From an uncultured Dokdonia sp. (GTDB lineage Bacteria; Bacteroidota; Bacteroidia; Flavobacteriales; Flavobacteriaceae): a DNA stretch of 64,000 nucleotides. Shown in pieces: positions 46,231-55,795 of the stretch (position 1 is the first letter of the stretch; the number at the start of each line of letters is the position of its first letter). Made by a program: the position numbers and the translations under genes. The DNA is taken from assembly GCF_947492535.1 (NCBI RefSeq), contig NZ_CANLNH010000003.1, positions 186,001-250,000 of the forward strand, read 5' to 3'. Under the pieces are notes generated by a model. The model worked only from the letters and a program-made list of their open reading frames with translations, did no database searches and had not been told where the DNA came from.

Positions 46231-46261
46231 AAAAAACCGAGACTAGTGTCTCGGTTTTTTT
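46231..46261. terminator. Bidirectional terminator between bshA and beta-barrel gene
   Basis: Symmetric stem ACCGAGAC-TAGT-GTCTCGGT with A and T runs on both sides, serving both convergent genes. Confidence 0.9.
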
Positions 46262-46278
46262 ATGTGAAATATATTTTA

Positions 46279-46767
46279 TTAAAACTGATATCGAATACTA
46301 AGCGCAATATCAAACTCTAAACTATCATCTATATCATTTAAGATGCCTATTTCAGGTCTAAAATCAAGAGATAGTAATAATGGAATATCAAAATTATATT
46401 CTATACCAATCGTTCCTGCTGCATTTAGGAAAGACTCACTTGTATCATCATCTACAAAATCATTGTCAAAATCAAAAAAACCTCCAGCGGCTCCTACACC
46501 AGCATACCAGTTAAAATTTCCGTCTAGTCGCCACACCCATTGGTATAAACCTGTAAGGCGTATCGCATTAAAGCTATTGGCACTTCGCCATCCAAGCCCT
46601 AATTCAAGGCGATTATTATCGCCTAATGCACGTTGATAATTAACCTCTGTTCCAAATCCGTCGTTATCTCCTACACGAATTCCTATAGCGTTTTGTGAGA
46701 TTTCTTGAGCTTGTACAACAGCTACAAATCCTAAAAATAATAAGAAACTAAAAAGCGTCTTCTTCAT
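46279..46767 (-). CDS. Small outer-membrane beta-barrel protein, 162 aa
   Basis: A signal peptide (MKKTLFSFLLFLGFVAVVQA, 1-20) and then an eight-strand-like barrel pattern: alternating residues in GIRVGDNDGFGTEVNYQRAL, LGLGWRSANSFNAIRLTGLY, WYAGVGAAGGFF and a C-terminal LSIRYQF, ending in Phe as for BAM-inserted proteins. It resembles the small OmpA/OmpX-like barrel class but has no peptidoglycan domain. It stands alone on the minus strand. Function unknown. Confidence 0.85.
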   Translation of the reverse strand: MKKTLFSFLLFLGFVAVVQAQEISQNAIGIRVGDNDGFGTEVNYQRALGDNNRLELGLGWRSANSFNAIRLTGLYQWVWRLDGNFNWYAGVGAAGGFFDFDNDFVDDDTSESFLNAAGTIGIEYNFDIPLLLSLDFRPEIGILNDIDDSLEFDIALSIRYQF

Positions 46768-46838
46768 AAAGTTGAGTTTTAAATTGATATTAGTAAGTTA
46801 TGTTGCTATAACGTAAGATACACCATAAAATTTTGATG

Positions 46839-46846
46839 TATTTTTG
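46839..46846 (+). promoter_or_regulatory. Putative -7 element of the FAD/Fe-S oxidase gene (TATTTTTG)
   Basis: TAnnTTTG match 11 bases before the ATG at 46858, implying a nearly leaderless transcript. It favours 46858 over the ATG at 46852. Confidence 0.35.
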
Positions 46847-46857
46847 ATTATATGCTT

Positions 46858-49773
46858 ATGTCCTTTGAACAATTATCACGCCAACTTTCAGGAGAACTTC
46901 ATACCGATGCACTTCATAAGCGCATGTATGCGACAGATGCCTCTGTATATCGAAAAGTACCTCAAGCAGTAGCGTACCCAGAAGATACGAGTGATATACG
47001 GCATTTGGTTCTTTTTGCTTCAAAAAATAATATCACCCTCATTCCTCGTACCGCTGGTACCTCACTCGCAGGACAATGTGTAGGCGACGGTATTATAGTA
47101 GATGTTTCTAAACATTTCACTAAGATTATTGATTTAGATAGAGAAAAACGTCAAGTAACAGTGCAACCTGGTGTGATACGAGATGAGTTAAATGCCTATT
47201 TAAAACCACACGGATTATTCTTTGGTCCTAATACCTCTACGGCAAACCGATGTATGATAGGCGGTATGGTTGGGAATAACTCTTCAGGAACTACCTCTAT
47301 TAAATATGGCGTTACACGTGATAAAGTAGTTCAATTAAAAACCGTATTAAGTGATGGAAGTGAAGTGGTATTTGAATCTTTATCAGATATACGCTTTCGC
47401 GAAAAATGCCAACTATCTACCCTAGAAGGGAGTATCTATAAAACACTTCAAGAGGCGTTGTCCTCACCAGAAATACAAGACCAAATACGATCTGAATTTC
47501 CAAAACCTGAAATCCATAGGCGTAATACAGGGTATGCAATAGATGAACTTATACATCAGCAGCCTTTTACAGCGGAAGGAGATGCGTTAAATCTATGCTC
47601 TTTATTAGCGGGTAGCGAAGGAACGCTTGCATTTACCACAGAAATTACACTTCAGTTAGATGTACTTCCTCCTGAACATGGCGTGCTAGTCGCTGCTCAT
47701 TTTAAAACCCTTTCAGAATGTTTAAAAGCAGTTTCATTAACCATGCAACATGATTTGTATACCTGTGAGATGATGGATAAAGTCATTCTGGACTGTACGA
47801 AAAATAATAGGACACAAGCAAAAAATCGATTCTTTATAGAAGGAGACCCTGCTGCGATTCTCACCCTAGAAGTTCGGGATACGACCATAGAAAAAGCACG
47901 TGCCCAAGCAAATAAATTAGTTGAAGCTATTTCTACCTCTGGATTATCATATGCCTATCCTATATTAGAAGGAAAGCAGATTGATCAAGCAATGGAACTC
48001 CGTAAAGCAGGATTAGGATTGTTAGGGAATATTATAGGCGATCGTAAAGCCGTGGCTTGTATAGAAGATACTGCAGTAGCCTTAGAAGATTTAGCATCTT
48101 ATATAGACGAGTTTACTGCAATTATGGATGCATACAAACAAGAAGCGGTGTATTATGCACATGCTGGTGCTGGAGAATTGCATTTACGTCCTATTTTAAA
48201 CTTAAAAGAAGCTGAAGATGTAACCTTGTTTAGAAAGATCACTACCGATGTCGCTAAATTGGTGAAGTCCTATAAAGGCTCTATGAGTGGTGAACATGGA
48301 GATGGGATTGTACGTTCTGAGTTTATTGAATACATGATAGGAGCGCAGAACTATGAACTTCTAAAGAAAATAAAATACACGTTTGATCCGCAGTCTATAT
48401 TTAATAAAGGTAAAATTGTTGATCCATTACCCATGGATGCATCCTTGCGATATGAAGTAGATCGTACAGAGCCTGAAATTAAAACACTATTTAATTTCTC
48501 TGATCAAGAAGGCATCTTACGATCTGCTGAAAAGTGTAATGGAAGTGGTGATTGCCGTAAACTCCCTAGTGCTGGAGGTACGATGTGCCCAAGTTATAGA
48601 GCTACTCGGAATGAAAAAGATACCACAAGAGCTAGAGCCAATGTTTTACGAGAGTTTTTAACAACATCAGAAAAAACAAACCCTTTTGATCACGAAGAAC
48701 TCAAAGAAGTATTTGATCTCTGTGTGAGCTGTAAAGCTTGTGCGAGTGAATGTCCTAGTAATGTAGATGTCGCCACCCTAAAAGCAGAGTTTGAATACCA
48801 GTATCAAAAATCACATACAATTAGTTTACGAACTAAACTTTTTACAAATACAACAAAAGTAAATCGTCTTGCTGCAGATGTTCATTGGTTATATAATGGT
48901 TTATTACCTGTTTTTTCTAAGCTAATAAAGTCAGTTTTTAAAATTGCACCACAACGGTCATTACCAAAATTAGATTTATTTGCGTTTTCAATTTTTAAAC
49001 CTTCTCTCATTGTAAACTATGCTAAAAAAATCAAAGAACAAGAAAGAGAAGTCTTACTTTTTATAGATGAGTTTACGGAATATTTAGATGGATCTATAGG
49101 ACGAGATGCTTTAAGTTTGTTATTAGCTTTAGGGTATAAAGTTCATACAACTAGTAAATTAGAAAGCGGACGAGCACATATCTCTAAAGGGTTTTTAGAT
49201 CAAGCGAAAGGTATTGCTACTAGAGCGGTAGCAAGATTAAAAGATAAAGTTTCAGAAAATGTAGTCTGTGTAGGAATAGAACCTTCAGCAATACTCACAT
49301 TTAGAGATGAATATCTTCGACTTGTAGATGATATAGAAGGCGCAAAACATCTCGCTAAATATTCTTATACGATTGAAGAGTTTTTACATCAAGAAATCAA
49401 ATTAGGAAATATAACCTCTGAGCAATTTTCCGCGGAAGCGAAAAAAATAAAAATCCACGCCCATTGTCATCAAAAAGCCCTCTCATCTGTGGAACATACG
49501 TTTGCAATATTGAATCTCCCTAATAACTACACACCAACAATTATTCCTTCTGGATGTTGCGGAATGGCTGGAAGTTTTGGGTATGAGAAAGAACATTATG
49601 ATATCAGTATGCAAATGGGAGAACAAACCTTATTTCCTGCAATTCGCAAAGCAAGTGAGGATGTAATTATCGCTGCCAATGGGACTAGTTGTCGACATCA
49701 GATAAAAGATGGTACGCAACGTATAGCATTGCATCCAGTCACTATTTTAAAGCAAGCATTACTTGTAGAGTAA
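46858..49773 (+). CDS. FAD-linked oxidase fused to Fe-S/CCG domains (D-lactate/D-2-hydroxyacid dehydrogenase-like)
   Basis: A 971-residue flavo-iron-sulfur enzyme. The FAD-binding PCMH part includes PRTAGTSLAGQCVG (about 60-73) and MIGGMVGNNSSGTTSIKYG (about 136-154). The C-terminal FAD-oxidase part carries GEHGDGIVRSE (about 478-488). Then come CNGSGDCRK...GTMCPSYRATR (about 560) and the 4Fe-4S motif CVSCKACASECPSNVD, then a CCG domain with SGCCGMAGSFGYEKEHYD near the end. The same plan is seen in YdiJ-like proteins oxidising D-2-hydroxyacids. The substrate here is uncertain. A palindrome remnant lies in frame as IRFREK. Confidence 0.9.
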   Translation: MSFEQLSRQLSGELHTDALHKRMYATDASVYRKVPQAVAYPEDTSDIRHLVLFASKNNITLIPRTAGTSLAGQCVGDGIIVDVSKHFTKIIDLDREKRQVTVQPGVIRDELNAYLKPHGLFFGPNTSTANRCMIGGMVGNNSSGTTSIKYGVTRDKVVQLKTVLSDGSEVVFESLSDIRFREKCQLSTLEGSIYKTLQEALSSPEIQDQIRSEFPKPEIHRRNTGYAIDELIHQQPFTAEGDALNLCSLLAGSEGTLAFTTEITLQLDVLPPEHGVLVAAHFKTLSECLKAVSLTMQHDLYTCEMMDKVILDCTKNNRTQAKNRFFIEGDPAAILTLEVRDTTIEKARAQANKLVEAISTSGLSYAYPILEGKQIDQAMELRKAGLGLLGNIIGDRKAVACIEDTAVALEDLASYIDEFTAIMDAYKQEAVYYAHAGAGELHLRPILNLKEAEDVTLFRKITTDVAKLVKSYKGSMSGEHGDGIVRSEFIEYMIGAQNYELLKKIKYTFDPQSIFNKGKIVDPLPMDASLRYEVDRTEPEIKTLFNFSDQEGILRSAEKCNGSGDCRKLPSAGGTMCPSYRATRNEKDTTRARANVLREFLTTSEKTNPFDHEELKEVFDLCVSCKACASECPSNVDVATLKAEFEYQYQKSHTISLRTKLFTNTTKVNRLAADVHWLYNGLLPVFSKLIKSVFKIAPQRSLPKLDLFAFSIFKPSLIVNYAKKIKEQEREVLLFIDEFTEYLDGSIGRDALSLLLALGYKVHTTSKLESGRAHISKGFLDQAKGIATRAVARLKDKVSENVVCVGIEPSAILTFRDEYLRLVDDIEGAKHLAKYSYTIEEFLHQEIKLGNITSEQFSAEAKKIKIHAHCHQKALSSVEHTFAILNLPNNYTPTIIPSGCCGMAGSFGYEKEHYDISMQMGEQTLFPAIRKASEDVIIAANGTSCRHQIKDGTQRIALHPVTILKQALLVE
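47391..47405. repeat. Degenerate palindrome copy inside FAD/Fe-S oxidase gene
   Basis: ACGCTTTCGCGAAAA, one arm decayed. It is read as Arg-Phe-Arg-Glu, the third reading frame of the repeat. Confidence 0.7.
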
Positions 49774-49925
49774 ATCACAATACAGAATACGTATTTTAAA
49801 CGCTTTTTTTTGAAGTTTTAGCAATCAGAAACCGAATAAAAGTATTATTCGTAAAAAGAAGAGATTCACTATTTAAATTGCGTATCCTTTAGTAATTTTA
49901 AAGTTGGTTTAAAAACACCTTTGCT

Positions 49926-52505
49926 ATGTCAATTCAACCTAAGATTACACGATTTACTCAAAATGTACTATCTAAATATCAGATTTACAATAGTATATTC
50001 ATGACGCTTCCTTTTGATGCTGTTACAAAAACAGGGGCTTTATTACCTTTGTTTCATGAGACTTGTCAAAAAGGATTTGAAAAAGGTGATAACCCTACAA
50101 CGATTGTCGAAACGTTTTTTGAAAAATACCAAGCCAGACGTTCTCCAGAGAGTCAGATTAATTTATTATTTCGCTTTATTCAATACATAGAACGTCAAGT
50201 CGTGTTGTTTGATGCGATAGAAGATGCCGCTTTCGCGAAAGTAAATAATATGGATGGTATCGGGACCTTGCGTAGTTTGAAAGAAGCGGTTGTCGCAGAC
50301 GATAAGTTAGAAACCCTTCAGAAGTATTTAGAAGAATTTAAAGTGCGTATCGTATTAACCGCACACCCAACCCAGTTTTACCCAGGATCCGTATTGGGTA
50401 TTATTACAGATTTGACCGAAGCGATTAAAGAAAATGACTTGCTGCGTATCAATGATCTATTGGCGCAGTTAGGAAAAACACCATTCTTCAAACATAAAAA
50501 ACCAACCCCTTATGATGAAGCGGTAAGTTTGATATGGTATTTAGAAAATGTGTTTTACAAATCCTTCGGAACGATTTACGATTATATCCAACAAAATATC
50601 TTTGATGGAAAACATATTGACAATGATATTATTAATGTTGGTTTCTGGCCAGGCGGAGATCGAGATGGAAACCCATTTGTAACGCCAGAGATTACTTTAA
50701 AAGTGGCACAACGATTACGAGAAACCATTATTAAAAACTACTATAGAGATGTAAGGCGTTTAAAACGAAAGCTATCCTTTAAAGGGGTGGAAGATCGTAT
50801 TACCGCATTAGAAAGAGCGTTATATGATACGATTATACATCAAGAATCTAGAATCACACTAACTCATTTTAGATCTGAGCTAAAAGAGATTAAGGAAATA
50901 CTTATCGCAGAACATCAATCACTATATGTCTCTGAAGTCAATAGTCTTTTAAATAGAGTACACTTATTTGGTTTTCACTTTTCTACGTTGGACATCCGTC
51001 AAGATAGCAGGAAGCATCATCAGTTTTTTACTGATATGGTCAATGCAACTATAGAGAATGATAGTGGTCTATTTCCTACAAATTATCATGAATTGTCAGA
51101 AACAGCACAAATTGAAATACTGTCTAAAGTAAAAGGAAAAGTAGACGTATCTTGGATAAAGGATGAAGAAACCTTGAAGGCACTTCATACCATGAAAGCC
51201 ATTAAAACCATTCAAGAAACAAACGGCGAACAAGCGGCCAATCGATATATCATTAGTAATAACCAGACGACACTGAATGTCATGCAGTTGTTTGCGATGC
51301 TTAAGTTAGTAGCATTTCAAGATAAACTTACGGTAGATATAGGTCCGTTATTCGAAACAATCACCGATTTAGAGAATGCGCCTGCTGTCATGGAAGAGTT
51401 GTATACGAATCCTGAATATGCAGCACATTTAAGATCAAGAGGGAATAGACAAACGATCATGCTTGGTTTTAGTGATGGTACAAAAGATGGTGGATATCTC
51501 ATGGCGAATTGGGCGATCTATAAAGCCAAAGAAAATTTAACTGCCATTTCTAGAAAATATGATGTGACGGTTATCTTTTTTGATGGACGAGGTGGGCCGC
51601 CAGCCAGAGGAGGAGGGAAGACACATAATTTTTATGCTTCTTTAGGACCAACCATAGAAGACAAAGAGGTACAACTTACGATTCAAGGACAAACTATTAG
51701 TTCTAATTTTGGAACCTTAGAATCTTCACAGTATAACCTAGAGCAATTAATTAGTTCGGGTATTTATAATAGCTTAAGCGAAGTAAACCTTAGTATGCTT
51801 CCTGAGAATCGAGACGTTATGAATGAGCTTGCTAAGCTAAGTTATGAGGCATATAGCGCGTTTAAAGCACATCCAAAATTCATTTCCTACTTAGAGCATA
51901 TGAGTACGCTTAAGTATTATGCAAAAACAAATATTGGAAGTCGTCCTTCCAAGCGTGGAAAATCAGAAGGTTTAGTATTTGGAGATTTACGAGCCATTCC
52001 TTTTGTAGGATCTTGGAGTCAGTTAAAACAGAATGTCCCGGGCTTTTTCGGGGTAGGAACCGCTTTAAAACATTATGAAGATATAGGTGCGTTTGAAAAA
52101 GTGCAGCAATTATTTAAAACGTCTAGTTTCTTTAAAACCCTTATTGAAAATAGTATGATGTCTTTGTCTAAGTCTTTCTTTGACTTAACGAAGTATATGT
52201 CTGAAGATCCTGAGTATGGGGAATTTTGGAATGTTATTTATAAAGAATATGAAACCTCAAAACGTCTTATATTAAAACTTACGGGCTATGAAGAGCTTAT
52301 GGAAGAAGAACCAGCTGGAAGAGCTTCTATCGCTGTGCGAGAATCTATTGTGTTGCCATTATTGACGATCCAACAGTATGCACTTAAGAAAATTCAAGAG
52401 CTGGAGAAAGCGCCTGTACGAGATGAAGCGCAAATTGCCATTTTTGAAAAGATAGTCACTCGTTCCTTATTTGGTAATATCAATGCGAGTCGTAATTCGG
52501 CCTAA
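49926..52505 (+). CDS. ppc: Phosphoenolpyruvate carboxylase
   Basis: Adds bicarbonate to phosphoenolpyruvate, giving oxaloacetate and phosphate to refill the TCA cycle. The 859 residues match the bacterial-type enzyme. The catalytic His lies in VLTAHPTQFYPGS (about 144-156); GFWPGGDRDGNPF is near 240 and FFDGRGGPPARGGG near 555. The usual C-terminal end (MRNTG) is replaced by NASRNSA, which keeps an Arg-Asn core. The enzyme provides carbon skeletons for the glutamate synthase route nearby. A palindrome copy is in frame as AAFAKV near residue 101. Confidence 0.96.
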   Translation: MSIQPKITRFTQNVLSKYQIYNSIFMTLPFDAVTKTGALLPLFHETCQKGFEKGDNPTTIVETFFEKYQARRSPESQINLLFRFIQYIERQVVLFDAIEDAAFAKVNNMDGIGTLRSLKEAVVADDKLETLQKYLEEFKVRIVLTAHPTQFYPGSVLGIITDLTEAIKENDLLRINDLLAQLGKTPFFKHKKPTPYDEAVSLIWYLENVFYKSFGTIYDYIQQNIFDGKHIDNDIINVGFWPGGDRDGNPFVTPEITLKVAQRLRETIIKNYYRDVRRLKRKLSFKGVEDRITALERALYDTIIHQESRITLTHFRSELKEIKEILIAEHQSLYVSEVNSLLNRVHLFGFHFSTLDIRQDSRKHHQFFTDMVNATIENDSGLFPTNYHELSETAQIEILSKVKGKVDVSWIKDEETLKALHTMKAIKTIQETNGEQAANRYIISNNQTTLNVMQLFAMLKLVAFQDKLTVDIGPLFETITDLENAPAVMEELYTNPEYAAHLRSRGNRQTIMLGFSDGTKDGGYLMANWAIYKAKENLTAISRKYDVTVIFFDGRGGPPARGGGKTHNFYASLGPTIEDKEVQLTIQGQTISSNFGTLESSQYNLEQLISSGIYNSLSEVNLSMLPENRDVMNELAKLSYEAYSAFKAHPKFISYLEHMSTLKYYAKTNIGSRPSKRGKSEGLVFGDLRAIPFVGSWSQLKQNVPGFFGVGTALKHYEDIGAFEKVQQLFKTSSFFKTLIENSMMSLSKSFFDLTKYMSEDPEYGEFWNVIYKEYETSKRLILKLTGYEELMEEEPAGRASIAVRESIVLPLLTIQQYALKKIQELEKAPVRDEAQIAIFEKIVTRSLFGNINASRNSA
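50229..50242. repeat. CGCTTTCGCGAAAG near-complete palindrome inside ppc
   Basis: Thirteen of the 14 core bases are intact, read as Ala-Phe-Ala-Lys. The last C of the right arm is changed (GTA instead of GCG). Confidence 0.8.
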
Positions 52506-52532
52506 TCTATCCTACTTTTATGTATGCTTTAC

Positions 52533-52550
52533 ACGCTTTCGCGAAAGCGT
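52533..52550. repeat. ACGCTTTCGCGAAAGCGT palindrome after ppc
   Basis: Perfect 18-base copy, 27 bases after the ppc stop. Confidence 0.9.
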
Positions 52551-52812
52551 ATACATCTATATTTTTCGTCAAACTGAATTTGTTTCGGTTTCACATCATA
52601 GTTGTTGATTAATACGATGAGATTCCGAAATAAATTCGGAATGACGTTTCGTTATATTGTAAACCTGTATTATGCATAATACAGGTTAAATAATTGTGAA
52701 ATTGAGTTTTCCTTAGAGAGGAGGTTTTTAAAGTATTATTTTACGCTTTCAAGGAATGTAGTGACGCAGAAATTTATACTGAGTGTAGCCGAAGCGAAAG
52801 CATAAATAAAAC

Positions 52813-52852
52813 AAAACCTCAAAGCTTGGGATGCTTTGAGGTTTCTTTTTTT
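52813..52852. terminator. Terminator before amt stop
   Basis: Stem AAACCTCAAAGC / GCTTTGAGGTTT with a 7-base loop and T-rich tail; placed to end amt transcription and read-through from ppc. Confidence 0.8.
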
Positions 52853-52872
52853 AGTAGGTATGTTCAAGAAGA

Positions 52873-54168
52873 TTAATGTTCGTTTAGTCTGAAATCTGGA
52901 TAGGCATCCATTCCGTGTTCATGTGCATCTAATCCCTCTAATTCTTCACGTTCTGTAACTCTAATACCCATGGTCTTTTTGAGTGTAAAAATGATTAAGA
53001 AGGATGATAGTATACATATAACTGCATAGGCTAGTACTCCATAAAGTTGCGGTAAGAAAGCTAATGTATTAGCAGCTTCAGAGGCTGTTGCTACCACATC
53101 ACCATTTGCATTTAAGAATTCACCAGCATCATTGGTAGAAGCACTAAATCCAAATATACCTACAGCTAGAGTTCCCCAAATACCACATACCAAGTGTACA
53201 GCAATGGCTCCTACAGGATCATCTAATTTAATTTTGTCTATAAAGCTTACTGCAAAGACGATTAATAAGCCAGCGATTGCGCCAATAATAATGGCACTTG
53301 TAGGTGACATTACATCTGCGCCTGCCGTAATCCCCACCAATCCACCAAGGATCCCATTTAAGAACATGGTGAGATCTAAATTTTTATACATAACGGTAGA
53401 TGTTATCGCTGCAACAACGCCACCAGCCGCTGCCGCAAGACACGTGGTTACAAGTGTTAATGAAGTTGAACTCGCATCTGCCGATAAAACAGAGCCTCCA
53501 TTAAAACCAAACCAACCTAACCATAGGATTAAAACTCCTGCAGTTGCTAATGGGATATTGTGTCCTGGTATTGCTTGCGGCTTACCATCTTTATATTTTC
53601 CGATTCTGGCACCTAATAACCAAACAGCAACTAATGCTGCCCAACCACCTACAGAATGAACCAATGTAGAACCTGCAAAATCATAAAAGCCTAGTGAATC
53701 TAAAAAACCTTCTCCCCATTTCCAAGAACCTGCAATTGGGTATATGAATCCTACATATATTACGGTGAATATCATAAAAGGTAGAATTTTCATACGTTCA
53801 GCAACAGCTCCAGATACAATAGTCGCTGCCGTTGCGGCAAACATTCCTTGAAATAGAAAATCTGTCCAATAGGTGTAGCCTTTATTATATGCTAAATCTA
53901 ATGTACCTGCATCTGTAAGTGGTGCGTCCAGTCCAAATCCTGCAAATCCTATATACCCATTAAAATCTCCAGGATACATAAGATTGAACCCCACCAAACA
54001 ATAAAGTAGGAGACCTACCGTGATGATAAATATATTTTTGAATAAAATATTGATGGTATTTTTTTGTCTTGTTAATCCAATTTCTAAAAATGCAAACCCT
54101 AAATGCATAAAGAATACAAGAGCAGTACAGATCATCATCCATACATTATTTGTAGTAAGTATTTCCAT
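52873..54168 (-). CDS. amt: Ammonium transporter (Amt family)
   Basis: Inner-membrane ammonium channel. The 431 residues give eleven hydrophobic helices. The twin-histidine pore is visible as DFAGSTLVHSVGGWAAL (about 158-174) and GAIAVHLVCGIWG (about 316-328); the vestibule region is FLFQGMFAATAATIVSGAVAERM. The PII gene lies only 5 bases upstream on the same strand, the usual amt-glnK arrangement, though here PII comes first. Closing of the channel by PII is known for the family. The operon starts with an outer-membrane porin. Confidence 0.97.
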   Translation of the reverse strand: MEILTTNNVWMMICTALVFFMHLGFAFLEIGLTRQKNTINILFKNIFIITVGLLLYCLVGFNLMYPGDFNGYIGFAGFGLDAPLTDAGTLDLAYNKGYTYWTDFLFQGMFAATAATIVSGAVAERMKILPFMIFTVIYVGFIYPIAGSWKWGEGFLDSLGFYDFAGSTLVHSVGGWAALVAVWLLGARIGKYKDGKPQAIPGHNIPLATAGVLILWLGWFGFNGGSVLSADASSTSLTLVTTCLAAAAGGVVAAITSTVMYKNLDLTMFLNGILGGLVGITAGADVMSPTSAIIIGAIAGLLIVFAVSFIDKIKLDDPVGAIAVHLVCGIWGTLAVGIFGFSASTNDAGEFLNANGDVVATASEAANTLAFLPQLYGVLAYAVICILSSFLIIFTLKKTMGIRVTEREELEGLDAHEHGMDAYPDFRLNEH

Positions 54169-54173
54169 GTTTT

Positions 54174-54512
54174 TTATTTTAAAGTATTACCGCCTTTTTC
54201 ACCAGTTCTAATTCTGTAGACTTCATCAATTTGAGAGACAAATATTTTTCCATCACCTACTTCTCCTGTAGAGCCAGCTTCAAGAATGGCTTTGATAGTC
54301 ACTTCTTCAAAATCGTCATTGACAACAATAGATAAATAGCGTCTTTGTATATCACTGGTGCTATAGGAAACACCTCTGTACACATGACCTTCTTTCTCAT
54401 TGCCTAGTCCAGTAACATCCCAGTAGGAGAAAAAATTTACCCCTACTTCGTGCAATGCTTTTTTAACAACAGAAAACTTAGATTTTCTAATGATAGCTTC
54501 AACTTTTTTCAT
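54174..54512 (-). CDS. glnK: PII nitrogen regulatory protein (GlnB/GlnK type)
   Basis: Trimeric sensor of 2-oxoglutarate and ATP/ADP, which at low nitrogen demand binds Amt and blocks it. The 112 residues match. The T-loop tyrosine is Tyr50 in YRGVSYSTSD, aligned to Tyr51 of E. coli, though the loop is not the usual RGAEYxVD. TGEVGDGKIFV (about 83-93) and YRIRTGEKG near the end bind nucleotide. Whether the Tyr is uridylylated is unknown. Placement 5 bases before amt argues for a GlnK-like role. Confidence 0.93.
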   Translation of the reverse strand: MKKVEAIIRKSKFSVVKKALHEVGVNFFSYWDVTGLGNEKEGHVYRGVSYSTSDIQRRYLSIVVNDDFEEVTIKAILEAGSTGEVGDGKIFVSQIDEVYRIRTGEKGGNTLK

Positions 54513-54527
54513 TGTGTTTATATATGG

Positions 54528-55556
54528 TTAATTAAATTTGTAAACAGCGGCAACTAGGAACGATGCCAAATTGCTAGATGGGTTTAAGTCATTGTCTATG
54601 TATACATCCTCAGACCAAGTATCCAATCTGAGTTCAGGAATAATGGTTAGATCTCCTACCGTATAATTTGCAGTAAGGGTGGCTGCAAAAACAGTGTCAT
54701 CATCAATATCTTCTTCGTGAAATCCAAAATATTCAGCACGTAATCCTAAGGCTAATTTTTCTGAAAATGTATATTGTGGGTAGAGTGCGGCGCCATAAAA
54801 ACCACTTCCATCAGTATCATTATAAGTAGCATTTATACCTAGAAAAAAGGAATCGTTTATATCGGTACCTCCTGTATAGTCTACTTGGAAAGTAGGGTCT
54901 GAGTTTCCTGTTTGATTCCCATATAGAAAATTGAGTAATTGGTCTTTATACCCTAATTGTGTTCCTAAAGTATAGCTACCATCAAAATTGGCCTCTGTAA
55001 AATCAGTACTATTCATCACTGCAAGTAGAATTGAAAAGTCTTCGGAAGCAGCAATTCCAACTTTAAGACCTGTGTGAGAGAATGGTCCGTTGGAAAACAT
55101 ATAGGAAGTACTATAATTAAAATTACCAACAGGAGAAATTACTTCGTATCCTAAGAACGTATTAAAATTTCCTAATGTTATTTGTACTTTTTCACTTACA
55201 TTATAGTAGGCGTATAATTGATTTACAATATTACTAGAACCCACAGATAGAAAAACGGCATCTTCACCTCTTGGTCCAAAGGCAAGATCTGCAACAAATC
55301 CTATTTTTTCGCCTTCATATGAAATAATAGCATTTGCCATTCCGATACTGAATCCGCTTCTATCAGCAAATGAAGTTCCGGGATTTAAAAAGAAGGTTTC
55401 GCCATCTTCTTCAAAAGCAGTATTCGGTCCGGTGAGATTTGTTCTAAAATACGTATCAACACTACCAGAGATTGAAAACTTTTTTTTGTCTTCTGCCTCT
55501 TGAGCAAATACACATGTTGTACATAAGATCATTCCTAATAGTAAATTTAATTTCAT
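54528..55556 (-). CDS. Outer-membrane porin of the ammonium-uptake operon
   Basis: A 342-residue secreted barrel from the ATG at 55556 with signal peptide MKLNLLLGMILCTTCVFAQ. The mature part alternates like a porin (VDTYFRTNLTGPN, KVQITLGNFNTFLGYEV, LGLRAEYFGFHEED) and ends with Phe-Asn (AAVYKFN). The stop is 15 bases before the PII start on the same strand. A longer start at 55586 lies on the -7 element and is unlikely. Being first in the porin-PII-Amt unit, it probably admits ammonium or small nitrogen compounds through the outer membrane. Confidence 0.85.
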   Translation of the reverse strand: MKLNLLLGMILCTTCVFAQEAEDKKKFSISGSVDTYFRTNLTGPNTAFEEDGETFFLNPGTSFADRSGFSIGMANAIISYEGEKIGFVADLAFGPRGEDAVFLSVGSSNIVNQLYAYYNVSEKVQITLGNFNTFLGYEVISPVGNFNYSTSYMFSNGPFSHTGLKVGIAASEDFSILLAVMNSTDFTEANFDGSYTLGTQLGYKDQLLNFLYGNQTGNSDPTFQVDYTGGTDINDSFFLGINATYNDTDGSGFYGAALYPQYTFSEKLALGLRAEYFGFHEEDIDDDTVFAATLTANYTVGDLTIIPELRLDTWSEDVYIDNDLNPSSNLASFLVAAVYKFN

Positions 55557-55583
55557 AGTATTCGTTTTGATTGATTGATGGGT

Positions 55584-55591
55584 CAAATCTA
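55584..55591 (-). promoter_or_regulatory. Putative -7 element of the porin-PII-Amt operon (TAGATTTG on minus strand)
   Basis: TAnnTTTG match 27 bases upstream of the porin ATG at 55556. Confidence 0.45.
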
Positions 55592-55621
55592 TGTAAAAAG
55601 AAATTTAACATTATAAAAAAT

Positions 55622-55682
55622 AGGGGTAATGAATGTATTTTTATGAATATTTATTTTTATACCCTATTTTTTTAGGGGGTAT
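55622..55682. promoter_or_regulatory. Cluster of GGGGTA-type boxes
   Basis: AGGGGTAA at 55622, ATACCCTA at 55659 (inverse) and TAGGGGGTAT at 55673. The latter two form a hairpin-like inverted repeat (ATACCC/GGGTAT). Candidate binding sites in the nitrogen control region. Confidence 0.35.
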
Positions 55683-55783
55683 GTAAATAAAATTAGTTTT
55701 TTTAAGAAAATGGCACAATGTGATTGTGTAGTTTTTAAAGAAAAATCATTTTGTGTGATATATTTTTAATAAAAAGTTTTTTT

Positions 55784-55795
55784 CGAAAACGTTTT
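55784..55795. promoter_or_regulatory. Candidate operator CGAAAACGTTTT upstream of gltB
   Basis: Contains the perfect palindrome AAAACGTTTT and shares CGAAAACGTTT with the site before pfkA. Confidence 0.3.

Larger units (their letters stand above)
52506..52872. other. Spacer between ppc and amt, rich in repeats
   Basis: Convergent spacer with no gene seen. It holds a perfect palindrome copy (52533-52550), an ATTCCGAA/TTCGGAAT hairpin (52622-52642), a stretch reading ACTGAGTGTAGCCGAAGC near 52777-52800 that looks like common flavobacterial intergenic repeats, and a terminator. Confidence 0.55.

Noticed and set aside
53132-53659. 175-codon frame opposite amt
   Set aside because: Low-complexity Pro/Ala/Thr-rich antisense translation of transmembrane helices; no support as a gene.
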